A stretch of 64,000 nucleotides of DNA from Nocardioides bizhenqiangii (GTDB taxonomy: Bacteria > Actinomycetota > Actinomycetes > Propionibacteriales > Nocardioidaceae): the NCBI RefSeq assembly GCF_034661235.1, contig NZ_CP141059.1:2107501-2171500 (forward strand), given 5' to 3'. The position numbers and the translations under genes are program-made. The notes beneath the pieces were generated by a model. It did no database searches, had not been told where the DNA came from, and saw only the letters and a program-made list of their open reading frames with translations. Below, in pieces: positions 43,569 through 52,224 of this stretch (positions within the stretch are counted from its first letter, which is position 1; each line of letters begins with the position of its first letter).

Positions 43569-44603
43569 ATGACCGACCCGAGCGCGGGAGTGCAGGTAGC
43601 GGAGACCACCGAGGGCAGGCAGCACTTCAGTGACGAGCAGACGGATCGCCAGAGGGACTTCGAAGGCCGCTCGCCGCTACGCATCGCATTCGGTCGCCTC
43701 GCGAAGGACAAGGTCGCGATGGCCTGCGCGGTGGTGGTGCTGTTCTTCGTCCTGATCGCCATCTTCGCTCCGTGGATCAGCTCGGCGCTCGGGGTCTCGA
43801 CCGATGTCGTGCGCAGCTGTGACGTCCTCGAGTGCAACGCAGCGAATCCCGGTGTGGGCTACCCGAAGACCGGCCCGCCGTTCTACGGCTACGACCCCGA
43901 GCACCCGTTCGGCATCGCGCCGCGCACCGGCGCCGACAACCTCGCGCACTGGCTCGAGGGCTGCCGCACCTCTCTCCTGATCGCGGGTACGGCGACGCTG
44001 CTGTCGTCGGTCTTCGGCATCCTCATGGGTCTGATCGCCGGTTTCGCCGGCGGCGCCGTCGACAAGGTCATCTCCTTCGTCATCGACTTCTTCCTGACGA
44101 TCCCGTTCCTTCTCGCAGCGCTGACGATCGCCCCGATCATCATCGAGCGCTACTCGACCGGCGACAGCTACGCGACCGCTCAGAAGGTGTCGTTGATCGG
44201 CGTCTTGGCGGTCTTCGGCTGGATGGGTGTCGCGCGTCTGATCCGTGGCGAGGTGCTGTCCTTGCGAGAACGTGAGTTCATCCTCGCTGCACGCGTGATC
44301 GGGATGCCGACCAGACGGATCATGCTCCGCGAGCTGCTGCCCAACCTGACGGCACCGATCGTCATCAGCGTCTCGCTCGCACTGCCGGCGTTCGTCGCCG
44401 CCGAGGCCGGACTTGCGTTCCTCGGCATCGGGGTGAGCGGCAGTCCGTCGTGGGGTCAGACGATCTCCAAAGCGGTGCCCTACTGGTCGAACTACTCGCT
44501 CTACCTGCTCGAACCGATGTTGGGCGTGGTGCTGCTCGTGCTTGCGCTCAACCTGCTCGGAGACGCGATCCGCGACGCACTCGATCCCAAGACGAGGCGT
44601 TGA
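43569..44603 (+). CDS. Oligopeptide/dipeptide ABC transporter permease (OppC/DppC type)
   Basis: The product has 344 residues from ATG 43569. A 50-residue polar N-terminus precedes TM1 (VAMACAVVVLFFVLIAIFAP). A long external loop with the pair Cys84/Cys89 (CDVLEC) follows, and then five more helices with the cytoplasmic EAA loop (REFILAARVIGMPTRRIMLRELLPN). It forms the membrane channel with the OppB-like protein encoded after the binding protein. Confidence 0.92.
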   Translation: MTDPSAGVQVAETTEGRQHFSDEQTDRQRDFEGRSPLRIAFGRLAKDKVAMACAVVVLFFVLIAIFAPWISSALGVSTDVVRSCDVLECNAANPGVGYPKTGPPFYGYDPEHPFGIAPRTGADNLAHWLEGCRTSLLIAGTATLLSSVFGILMGLIAGFAGGAVDKVISFVIDFFLTIPFLLAALTIAPIIIERYSTGDSYATAQKVSLIGVLAVFGWMGVARLIRGEVLSLREREFILAARVIGMPTRRIMLRELLPNLTAPIVISVSLALPAFVAAEAGLAFLGIGVSGSPSWGQTISKAVPYWSNYSLYLLEPMLGVVLLVLALNLLGDAIRDALDPKTRR

Positions 44604-44668
44604 CCGGATCCACACACAGATGTCGCCTTCAGTCATCGAAGGCGCACAACAAGAAGAAAGGCTGGAAC

Positions 44669-46447
44669 ATGAGACGGACCAAGGCGCTTGCCGCACTGGC
44701 CTCCGGCGCCATGCTCGTCAGCCTCGCCGCGTGCGGTGGGGACGACGGACCTGGCGAGGGAAGCGGCGAAGGCGGCTTCCAGGACGCTGACGAGACCATC
44801 GACAAGGACCCCACAGCTCAGGGTCCAGCCCCGGAGGTCGAAGGCGCCCAAGAGGGCGGCACGATCACGGTCTACCACCCGGACGACGCGGGACCGGAAG
44901 ACCTCGACCCCACCAACGGCTGGTCGGTGACCGGCAACTCGATCCAGCAGGCGCTCACGCACCGCTCGCTCACCCAGTACCGGCGCGACGCCGAGTCGGG
45001 CGAGATGATCCTGGTCCCCGACCTCGCGGTCGACCTCGGGACGCCGAACGAGGACTTCACCGAGTGGACTTTCACGATTCGCGACGACGCGACCTGGGAG
45101 ACCGGTGAGACGATCACCGCCGAGGAAGTGGCGTGGGGCATCGAGCGATCGTTCGACTCCGAGACCTTCCCGAGCGGGCCGGGCACCGAGTACACCAAGC
45201 ACTTCTTCGAGGGCGCCGAGGAGTACGAAGGCCCGTACTCCGACCCGAAGGCTGCCGAGTCGTTCGAGGGCATCACCTTCGACGAGGACGCGCGCACGGT
45301 CACCATCAAGATGGCGACCTCGTTCCCCGACATGGACTACTGGGGCGCGTTCATGGCGATGGGCCCGGCTCCGCTCGGCAAGGCGTCCGACCCGCCGGCC
45401 TACGGCACCATGCCGCTCTCGACCGGCCCCTACAAGGTCGAGTCCTTCCGGCCCAGCGAAGAGCTGGTGCTCGTGAGGAACGAGGAGTGGATCCCCGAGT
45501 CCGACCCGGCCCGGCACCAGTACGCCGACAAGTGGATCTTCAAGTTCTCGGCTGACCCGACCCAGACCGACGAGCTGATGCTCAGCGGAAACACGGAGTC
45601 CGAGACCTCCATGTCGGCCTCGATCACCTCCGAGAACTACGAGAACTTCCGCAACGAGCTCGGTGACCGTCTGGTCCAGCAGTCCGCTCAGTGCACCAGC
45701 TTCTGGGCGCCTGACTACACCAAGATCGACGACATCAACGTCCGCAAGGCGCTCGCTTACGCCTACGACTACGAGAGCGCGTGGACGGCTTCTGGTGAGG
45801 TCCCGGGTGTGACCCGGGTGCCGGCGAACTCGATCATGCCTCCGGGCATGGTGGGCAAGTCCGACTACCAGGTCGACGGTGAGCAGATCACCTTCGACCC
45901 GGACAAGGCCAAGGAGCTGCTGGCCGAGGCCGGCTTCGAGGACGGCTACGACATCCACATGGCCTACAACACGGGCTCGCCGACCACAGAGGCCGCGCAG
46001 CAGCAGCTCAAGCGCGGTCTGGAGGAGTCGGGCTTCACGGTCACCGAGTACCCGGTTCCGATCGAGACCTCGCTGTACACGATCTGGACCGACCCGGAGA
46101 ACAAGACCAACAAGAAGCTCAACCTCCGGGGCGTCAACTGGTGCTCCGACTGGCCGTCCGGTCTGACCATGCTCCCGTCGCTGCTGCGCACGGGTGCGAC
46201 CTACAACACCGCGTTCTTCTCCGAGGAGGAGATGGACGCCGAGTTCGAGAGGATCCCGACCCTGCCGGTCGAAGACCAGCCGGCAGCGTGGGGTGAGCTC
46301 GACGAGCGGATCGCAACCGAGTACTACCCGATCATCCCCACCGCGTTCCGCAACGACCTTTTCGCCTTCGGCGCGAAGATCGGGAACCCGACGGGTGACG
46401 GCGCACTCGGTGCACCCAACTACAAGGAGCTGTTCGTCGCTCCCTGA
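44669..46447 (+). CDS. Oligopeptide ABC transporter substrate-binding lipoprotein
   Basis: The product has 592 residues, with GAAAGG before the ATG. Lipobox SLAAC gives Cys22, and a Gly/Glu-rich linker of about 35 residues follows. The rest is an SBP family 5 (cluster C) protein: GSIQQALTHRSL-like entry, PDLAVDLGTPNEDFTEWTFTIR, GTMPLSTGPYKVESF and the C-terminal FRNDLFAFG. It captures peptides or similar solutes outside the membrane for the flanking permeases. Unusually, it lies between the two permease genes. Confidence 0.93.
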   Translation: MRRTKALAALASGAMLVSLAACGGDDGPGEGSGEGGFQDADETIDKDPTAQGPAPEVEGAQEGGTITVYHPDDAGPEDLDPTNGWSVTGNSIQQALTHRSLTQYRRDAESGEMILVPDLAVDLGTPNEDFTEWTFTIRDDATWETGETITAEEVAWGIERSFDSETFPSGPGTEYTKHFFEGAEEYEGPYSDPKAAESFEGITFDEDARTVTIKMATSFPDMDYWGAFMAMGPAPLGKASDPPAYGTMPLSTGPYKVESFRPSEELVLVRNEEWIPESDPARHQYADKWIFKFSADPTQTDELMLSGNTESETSMSASITSENYENFRNELGDRLVQQSAQCTSFWAPDYTKIDDINVRKALAYAYDYESAWTASGEVPGVTRVPANSIMPPGMVGKSDYQVDGEQITFDPDKAKELLAEAGFEDGYDIHMAYNTGSPTTEAAQQQLKRGLEESGFTVTEYPVPIETSLYTIWTDPENKTNKKLNLRGVNWCSDWPSGLTMLPSLLRTGATYNTAFFSEEEMDAEFERIPTLPVEDQPAAWGELDERIATEYYPIIPTAFRNDLFAFGAKIGNPTGDGALGAPNYKELFVAP

Positions 46448-46493
46448 GCGGCCGGACAGTGATCAACTCTGTGGTCAGCTCGGGCTGACCCGA

Positions 46494-46541
46494 GGCTGAT
46501 GCCGGTGGGGGCTCCGACTCCGGAGCCCCCACCGGTCAGCC
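46494..46541 (+). terminator. Strong hairpin between binding-protein and permease genes
   Basis: CCGGTGGGGGCTCCG-ACTC-CGGAGCCCCCACCGG is a perfect 15-bp stem with a 4-nt loop, extended by GGCTGA/TCAGCC after a 2-nt bulge. It lies 47 bp after the binding-protein stop and inside the operon, so it is likely an attenuator or 3' stabiliser that keeps binding-protein mRNA above permease mRNA. Confidence 0.75.
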
Positions 46542-46595
46542 TGAACCGCCGCTCGCTCCGCCGTCGGCGGCACTCGATGCAGATGGAGGGCCCAG

Positions 46596-47600
46596 TTGTT
46601 CGCGTACGTCGTCAAACGCCTGCTGTCAGGCATCGTGGTGCTGTTCCTGGTCTCGATGACCATCTTCCTGGTGTTCTGGTACGGCCCCAGCGAGCCCGCG
46701 CAGGTCGTCTGCGACCGGCAGACGAGCAACCGCTGCGGCGACCGCATCGACCTCTACACCGAGAACCTCGGCTACAACAACGCGTGGTACGAGGAGTACG
46801 GCAAGTTCCTGAAGGGCGTCGCCGTCGGCCGTGAGATCAAGTTCGGCAACCGGGAGCTTCCTTGTCCCGCCCCGTGCCTCGGTCGTTCCTACCTGACCGA
46901 CGCCCCCGTGTGGGAGGAGATGAAGCAGCGGATGCCGGCGACGTTCTCGGTCGCCATCGGCGGAGCCGCGCTCTACCTGCTGCTCGGCATACCCATCGGC
47001 GTCGCTGCCGCCCGAAGACGCGGGACCGTCGGCGACAAGGCGTTGGTGTCCACCTTCCTGGTGGTCAGCTCCATCCCCTACTACCTGTTCGCCCTCCTGA
47101 TCTGGCTCTTCTTCACGATCTCCTGGGAGGCCCCGCTCGTGGCGGAGACCGGGTACTTCCCGATCACCGAGAACCCAGCGAAGTGGTTCTCAGGCATGTT
47201 CCTGGCGTGGATGGCGCTCGGCATCTTCGGGTGTACGGCGTACACCAGGTACACCCGCGGCTCGATGGTGGAAGTGCTGGGGGAGGACTACATCCGCACG
47301 GCGAAGGCCAAGGGCCTGGCCAGTAGGACCGTCGTCTACCGGCACGGCCTGCGCTCCGCGTTGGTCCCTGTCGTCACCATCTTCGCCATCGATTTCGGCA
47401 CACTGCTGGCGGGCACGATCTTCACCGAGCAGATCTTCGACATCGAAGGCATCGGACGGTGGGCGCTCAATGCCGTCTACCAGCGTGACCTGCCGGTGGT
47501 GGCGGCGACTGCGCTGTTCGGCGCCACGATCCTGATCATCGCGAACCTGGTCGTCGACGTCATCTACAGCATCCTCGACCCCCGGGTGCGGCTGTCATGA
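46596..47600 (+). CDS. Oligopeptide/dipeptide ABC transporter permease (OppB/DppB type)
   Basis: The product has 334 residues from a TTG with GGAGGG five bases upstream. TM1 is RLLSGIVVLFLVSMTIFLVFWY; it is followed by an external loop of about 75 residues with cysteines at 39, 47, 90 and 94 (CPAPC). The remaining helices carry the EAA loop (EDYIRTAKAKGLASRTVVYRHGLRSALVP). It pairs with the OppC-like protein. Its TGA overlaps the ATPase gene (ATGA). Confidence 0.92.
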   Translation: MFAYVVKRLLSGIVVLFLVSMTIFLVFWYGPSEPAQVVCDRQTSNRCGDRIDLYTENLGYNNAWYEEYGKFLKGVAVGREIKFGNRELPCPAPCLGRSYLTDAPVWEEMKQRMPATFSVAIGGAALYLLLGIPIGVAAARRRGTVGDKALVSTFLVVSSIPYYLFALLIWLFFTISWEAPLVAETGYFPITENPAKWFSGMFLAWMALGIFGCTAYTRYTRGSMVEVLGEDYIRTAKAKGLASRTVVYRHGLRSALVPVVTIFAIDFGTLLAGTIFTEQIFDIEGIGRWALNAVYQRDLPVVAATALFGATILIIANLVVDVIYSILDPRVRLS

Positions 47601-48700
47601 CCGCCACCGATCCCATGACCACGCCCGCGACGGCCGGAGAGCGCGCCGGGGACGAACCGCTTCTCGTCGTCGAGGACCTGACCGTCCGGTTCCCGACCGA
47701 GGACGGCGTCGTCTCCGCCGTGACGGAGCTCAGCTACCAGGTCGAGCAGGGCGAGACGCTCGGCATCGTCGGCGAGTCCGGCTCCGGGAAGTCGGTCTCG
47801 AGCATGGCCGTCCTGGGCCTCCATGACTCGCGGACGGCGCGGATCACCGGCTCGATCCGGGTCCGCGGCACCGAGGTCGTCGGCATGTCGGAGTCGAAGC
47901 TCCGCAAGCTGCGCGGCAACGAGATCGCGATGATCTTCCAGGACGCGCTGGCGGCACTGCACCCGTTCTACCGCGTCGGCGCTCAGCTGGCCGAGTCCTA
48001 CATGGTCCACCACCCGGACGCGAGCAAGCGCGACGCCCGACGCAAGGCGATCGAGATGCTCGACCGGGTCGGCATCCCGAGGCCGGACCGGCGGGTCGAC
48101 GACTTCCCCCACCAGTTCTCGGGCGGTATGCGTCAGCGGGCGATGATCGCGATGGGCCTGATCAACGATCCGTCCCTGCTCATCGCGGACGAGCCGACGA
48201 CAGCCCTCGACGTGACCGTCCAGGCGCAGATCCTCGACCTGCTCCAGGACCTGCAGCGAGAGTTCAACTCGGCCGTCATCATCATCACCCACGACCTGGG
48301 CGTGATCGCGGAGATGGCCGACGACGTGCTGGTGATGTACTCCGGCCGCGCGGTCGAGTACGGCCCGTGCAAGGACCTCCTGGTGCACCCGGAGATGCCG
48401 TACACCTGGGGTCTGCTCTCGAGCGTCCCTGACGTCACCTCCGACACCAACGCGCGGATGATCCCGATCCCGGGCAACCCGCCGAGCCTGCTGGCGCCGC
48501 CGGCCGGCTGCCCGTTCCACCCGCGGTGCACGCACCGGGACAAGGTGCCGGGAGACCTGTGCGCGACCACGCTGCCGGAGCTGCTGCCCGGTGGACGAGG
48601 CGGTAGCCATCTCAAGCGCTGCCACCTGTCGAACCCCGACGCGATCTACGAGGCAGAGGTCCTGCCGGAGATCGCTCCCGACCTTGCCCAGGAGCGTTGA
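47597..48700 (+). CDS. Oligopeptide ABC transporter ATPase (OppD type)
   Basis: The product has 367 residues: Walker A GESGSGKS (59-66), Q-loop IFQDALAALHP, signature FSGGMRQRAMIAMGLI, Walker B LLIADEPTTALD, and the C-terminal oligopeptide/dipeptide extension with a Cys cluster (CPFHPRCTHRDKVPGDLC) that in related OppD/F proteins can hold an iron-sulfur cluster. Energises uptake with the next gene product. The stop overlaps the next ATG by one base. Confidence 0.94.
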   Translation: MTATDPMTTPATAGERAGDEPLLVVEDLTVRFPTEDGVVSAVTELSYQVEQGETLGIVGESGSGKSVSSMAVLGLHDSRTARITGSIRVRGTEVVGMSESKLRKLRGNEIAMIFQDALAALHPFYRVGAQLAESYMVHHPDASKRDARRKAIEMLDRVGIPRPDRRVDDFPHQFSGGMRQRAMIAMGLINDPSLLIADEPTTALDVTVQAQILDLLQDLQREFNSAVIIITHDLGVIAEMADDVLVMYSGRAVEYGPCKDLLVHPEMPYTWGLLSSVPDVTSDTNARMIPIPGNPPSLLAPPAGCPFHPRCTHRDKVPGDLCATTLPELLPGGRGGSHLKRCHLSNPDAIYEAEVLPEIAPDLAQER

Positions 48701-49980
48701 TGTCGAACAAGAGCCCCGAGCGCGGGTCGGAAGACATCGAGGAGTACCGCGCGCCTGAGGTGACGGAGCCGGAGAACGAGGTGGTGTCGTTCTCCGAGCT
48801 CGTTGGCCAGACTCACGCCGCGGCCAAGCTGGACCCGACCGCGGAGCCGGTGCTGACGGTGGAGAACCTCCGGATGTACTTCCCGGTGCTGTCCTCCGGT
48901 CTGATCCGGCGCAGGATCGGCGACGTCCAAGCCGTCGACGGGATCTCGTTCCAGGTGCCGAAGGGCGGCTCCCTCGGCCTGGTGGGCGAGTCCGGTTGCG
49001 GCAAGTCGACGACCGGCCGGCTGATCACCCGGCTGTACAAGCCGACCGGCGGCTCGATGATGTTCCAGGACGTCGACCTGGCACAGCTCTCCAACCGCGA
49101 GCTCAAACCGCACCGGCGCAACGTCCAGATGATCTTCCAGGACCCCTACACGTCACTGAACCCGCGGCAGACGGTCGGCTCCATCGTCGGTGCACCGATG
49201 CAGGTGCACAACATCCTGCCGCGCGACCAGATCAAGGCAAGAGTCCAGGAGCTGTTGGAGGTCGTCGGCCTCAGCCCCGAGCACTACAACCGCTACCCCA
49301 ACGAGTTCTCGGGCGGCCAGCGCCAGCGGATCGGCATCGCCCGAGCGCTGACCCTCAACCCGAGCCTGCTCGTCGCCGACGAGCCCGTGTCCGCTCTGGA
49401 CGTGTCGATCCAGGCGCAGGTGGTCAACCTGCTCCAGGACATCCAGAACGAGTTCGGTGTCGCGTTCCTCTTCATCGCGCACGACCTCGCCGTGGTCCGG
49501 CACTTCTGCCCCGAGATCGCCGTGATGTATCTCGGCAAGATCGTCGAGATCGGCGACCGGGACAGCATCTACAGCAACGCCCACCACCCCTACACCCAGG
49601 CGCTGCTGTCGGCCGTGCCCGACATCAAGCAGGCGGTGACCGGCGAGCGGCGCGAGCGGATCATGCTCACCGGGGACGTCCCGAGCCCGATCGACCCCCC
49701 TTCGGGGTGCCGGTTCCGCACGCGGTGTCCGATCGCCCAGGAGATCTGCGCACGGCACGAGCCGCCGCTGCTGCAGATCGGCAAGCGGCACAAGGTCGCC
49801 TGCCACTTCCCCGGACGTCTGGGGGAGCACCCGCGGGAGCCCATCACCGCGAGGCTGCTCGGCGTGGACACCGAAGGTCAGCCCGACCCGGGATCGAGCC
49901 CCGCAACAGACCTGGTCGAGCAGCCCGGCTACGCCGACACCTGGTTCGACCTGGATTCGAAGTCGATCGGCCGCGCATAG
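48700..49980 (+). CDS. Oligopeptide ABC transporter ATPase (OppF type)
   Basis: The product has 426 residues from ATG 48700. About 50 acidic residues precede the ATPase core: Walker A GESGCGKS (96-103), Q-loop IFQDPYTSLNPRQ, signature FSGGQRQRIGIARAL, Walker B LLVADEPVSALD, and the Cys-containing extension CRFRTRCPIAQEIC. The C-terminal tail of about 40 residues is unusual for OppF. Its TAG stop forms the first bases of the rarA -10 box. Confidence 0.94.
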   Translation: MSNKSPERGSEDIEEYRAPEVTEPENEVVSFSELVGQTHAAAKLDPTAEPVLTVENLRMYFPVLSSGLIRRRIGDVQAVDGISFQVPKGGSLGLVGESGCGKSTTGRLITRLYKPTGGSMMFQDVDLAQLSNRELKPHRRNVQMIFQDPYTSLNPRQTVGSIVGAPMQVHNILPRDQIKARVQELLEVVGLSPEHYNRYPNEFSGGQRQRIGIARALTLNPSLLVADEPVSALDVSIQAQVVNLLQDIQNEFGVAFLFIAHDLAVVRHFCPEIAVMYLGKIVEIGDRDSIYSNAHHPYTQALLSAVPDIKQAVTGERRERIMLTGDVPSPIDPPSGCRFRTRCPIAQEICARHEPPLLQIGKRHKVACHFPGRLGEHPREPITARLLGVDTEGQPDPGSSPATDLVEQPGYADTWFDLDSKSIGRA

Positions 49981-49983
49981 GCT
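49978..49983 (+). promoter_or_regulatory. -10 box of leaderless rarA
   Basis: TAGGCT starts with the stop codon of the preceding gene and lies 6 nt before the rarA GTG, with no ribosome site. Confidence 0.5.
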
Positions 49984-49989
49984 CGCTGC

Positions 49990-51348
49990 GTGAGTGAGCC
50001 GGGCCTGTTCGACGCACCGAGCGGCGCCGCTGCGTCGACCGGCGGCGCGCTGAGCGACGCGGGGCACGCCGCCGCACCGCTCGCGGTGCGGATGCGGCCG
50101 CGCGACCTCGACGAGCTGGTCGGCCAGCCGCAGCTGCGGGCCAGTGGCTCGCCGTTGCGACAGCTGGTCGAGGGCGACCGGGCCATGTCGCTGCTGCTGT
50201 GGGGACCACCCGGCACCGGCAAGACGACGATCGCGTCGATCCTCAGCCGGCAGACCAACCGCCGGTTCGTCGAGGTCAGCGCCGTCTCCGCCGGTGTGAA
50301 GGAGGTCCGGGCGGCGATCGACGCCGCCCGCGCGATCCTGGTCGGATCCGGCCGGGAGACCGTGCTCTTCGTCGACGAGGTGCACCGTTTCAGCAAGGCG
50401 CAGCAGGACGCCCTGTTGCCGGGGGTCGAGAACCGCTGGGTCACGCTGGTCGCGGCGACCACCGAGAACCCGTCGTTCAGCGTGATCTCCCCGCTCCTGT
50501 CGCGCAGCCTCCTGCTCCGGCTCGAGTCGCTCACCGATGACGACATCGGGGAGGTCATCGACCGGGCCGTGGCCGACGAGCGGGGGCTCGGCGGCCGGTT
50601 CGTGCTCGAGGAGGACGCCCGGGACCACGTCGTACGCCTTGCCGGCGGCGACGCCCGTCGGTCGCTGACCTACCTCGAGGCCGCTGCCGGAGCAGCGAGC
50701 CTGGCCGGGTCCGACCGGATCACCCTCGAGACGGCGGAGAGCGCAGCCGACCAGGCCGCGGTCCGCTACGACCGGGACGGCGACCAGCACTACGACGTCA
50801 TCAGCGCGTTCATCAAGTCGGTCCGCGGGTCCGACGCCGACGCGGCTCTGCACTACCTGGCCCGGATGCTCGAGGCAGGGGAGGACCCGCGGTTCATCGC
50901 GCGCAGGCTGATGATCCTCGCCAGCGAGGACGTCGGCCTGGCCGATCCGACCGCGCTGACGACGGCGGTCGCCGCCGCGCAGACCGTGCAGCTGATCGGC
51001 ATGCCGGAGGCCCAGCTCACCCTCGCGCACGCCACGATCGCGCTGGCGGTGGCGCCGAAGTCCAACGCGGTCACGACCGCGATCGGCGCCGCGATCGCCG
51101 ACGTCCGAGCGGGAAAGATCGGGGCGGTGCCGCCGCACCTGCGGGACGCGCACTACCCGGGGGCGTCGCAGCTGGGCCACGGCACGTCGTACGTCTACTC
51201 CCATGACGAGCCGTTCGGCGTCGCCGAGCAGCAGTACGCCCCGGACGTGGTCGTCGACGCGGAGTACTACCGTCCGACGGAGCTCGGCGCCGAAGCTGCG
51301 GTCAAGCAACGCTGGGAGCGGGTCCGGCGCATGATTCGGGGCCGATAG
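49990..51348 (+). CDS. rarA: Replication-associated recombination protein RarA/MgsA
   Basis: The product has 452 residues: an AAA+ ATPase with [14 protein letters not shown] at the start, Walker [10 protein letters not shown], Walker [21 protein letters not shown], arginine-finger region [18 protein letters not shown], and the C-terminal MgsA tetramerisation domain ([20 protein letters not shown]...[13 protein letters not shown] type). It acts at stalled forks and is related to eukaryotic WRNIP1. GTG start. Location before alaS is conserved in actinobacteria. Confidence 0.94.
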   Translation: MSEPGLFDAPSGAAASTGGALSDAGHAAAPLAVRMRPRDLDELVGQPQLRASGSPLRQLVEGDRAMSLLLWGPPGTGKTTIASILSRQTNRRFVEVSAVSAGVKEVRAAIDAARAILVGSGRETVLFVDEVHRFSKAQQDALLPGVENRWVTLVAATTENPSFSVISPLLSRSLLLRLESLTDDDIGEVIDRAVADERGLGGRFVLEEDARDHVVRLAGGDARRSLTYLEAAAGAASLAGSDRITLETAESAADQAAVRYDRDGDQHYDVISAFIKSVRGSDADAALHYLARMLEAGEDPRFIARRLMILASEDVGLADPTALTTAVAAAQTVQLIGMPEAQLTLAHATIALAVAPKSNAVTTAIGAAIADVRAGKIGAVPPHLRDAHYPGASQLGHGTSYVYSHDEPFGVAEQQYAPDVVVDAEYYRPTELGAEAAVKQRWERVRRMIRGR

Positions 51349-51351
51349 GCT
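51346..51351 (+). promoter_or_regulatory. -10 box upstream of the coiled-coil membrane protein gene
   Basis: TAGGCT, again containing the preceding stop codon, lies 8 nt before the ATG at 51360. Confidence 0.4.
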
Positions 51352-51359
51352 TTCGTCCC

Positions 51360-51929
51360 ATGACGAGCGCGCTGGTGGTCCCTGGCTGGTTGGCCGTCTT
51401 CGCAGTGCTCGTGCTCATCGCACTGGTGGTGACGGTCGGGTGGCTGGTCAGGGAGTTGCGCCGCACCCGTGACCGGGGCGAGGAGGTCCTGGCCAGCGCC
51501 GCGGCCGACGTCGACGAGCTCCGCGACGAGCTCGACGCCCTCCAGGTCCGGCTGCTCGACGAGGCCCGGCAGCTCGAGGACGCCCGCCGGACGCTGCAGC
51601 TGTCCGGCGTGACCGTCGTCGACGACCGGGAGTACCGGATCACGGCGCTCGGGGAGCGGCGCGGCGGCGGGCCGCTGGCGCTGATGCCGACCGTCCCGGG
51701 CCCGCAGTTCGTCGACACGATGCTGCGGGAGAGCCTGATCCGCACCGCCTCCATCGCGGCCGGCCTGCGGCGCGCGCTCGCGCCCGAGGTGCGCAACCGG
51801 ATCCGGTTCGAGATGAAGCGTGAGGTCAAGCGCTCCCGCAAGCAACGGAAGACCGACCTGAAGCAGGCGCGACGCGAGTGGGAAGCGCGGCAGCGGGCCG
51901 CGGTCCCGGCGTCGGAAGTATCCGGATGA
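51360..51929 (+). CDS. Membrane-anchored coiled-coil protein, unknown function
   Basis: The product has 189 residues. An N-terminal transmembrane helix (WLAVFAVLVLIALVVTVGWLV) is followed by a coiled coil (EEVLASAAADVDELRDELDA), a small beta segment (VTVVDDREYRITAL) and a basic helical C-terminus (FEMKREVKRSRKQRKTDLKQ). Conserved syntenically between rarA and alaS in actinobacteria, where neighbours are similar small envelope proteins. The basic tail could contact nucleic acid or lipid head groups. Function unknown. Confidence 0.8.
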   Translation: MTSALVVPGWLAVFAVLVLIALVVTVGWLVRELRRTRDRGEEVLASAAADVDELRDELDALQVRLLDEARQLEDARRTLQLSGVTVVDDREYRITALGERRGGGPLALMPTVPGPQFVDTMLRESLIRTASIAAGLRRALAPEVRNRIRFEMKREVKRSRKQRKTDLKQARREWEARQRAAVPASEVSG

Positions 51930-51939
51930 GGAAGCTGTG

Positions 51940-52224
51940 GTGAGGCGCGGCTTCTGGTTCGCCGCCGGGGCTGCGGCCGGCGTCTACGGGATGGTGAAGG
52001 CCCGGCGGGTGGCGGAGGCGTTCACCGCCGACGGCGTCCGCGACCGCGCCAGTGCCGCATCCGTGGGTGCCCGGATGTTCCGCGCGGAGTTCCACCAGGG
52101 ACGGTCCGACGCAGAAGCAGACCTGCGCGAGCGAATTGAGGTCGCCGCCGACCGGCACCGCGAACTAACGTCCGGGGACCGACCCGCGATCGAGGGGTAC
52201 GACACCGAGAGAGACGATGCCTGA
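51940..52224 (+). CDS. DUF6167-like small membrane-associated protein
   Basis: The product has 94 residues from the second of two tandem GTG codons, spaced 5-7 nt from GAGGAAG; the first GTG (51937) is possible. It starts [27 protein letters not shown], one short hydrophobic helix with a basic flank, as in the DUF6167 family found before alaS. The C-terminus is acidic. Function unknown. It overlaps the alaS start. Confidence 0.75.
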   Translation: MRRGFWFAAGAAAGVYGMVKARRVAEAFTADGVRDRASAASVGARMFRAEFHQGRSDAEADLRERIEVAADRHRELTSGDRPAIEGYDTERDDA

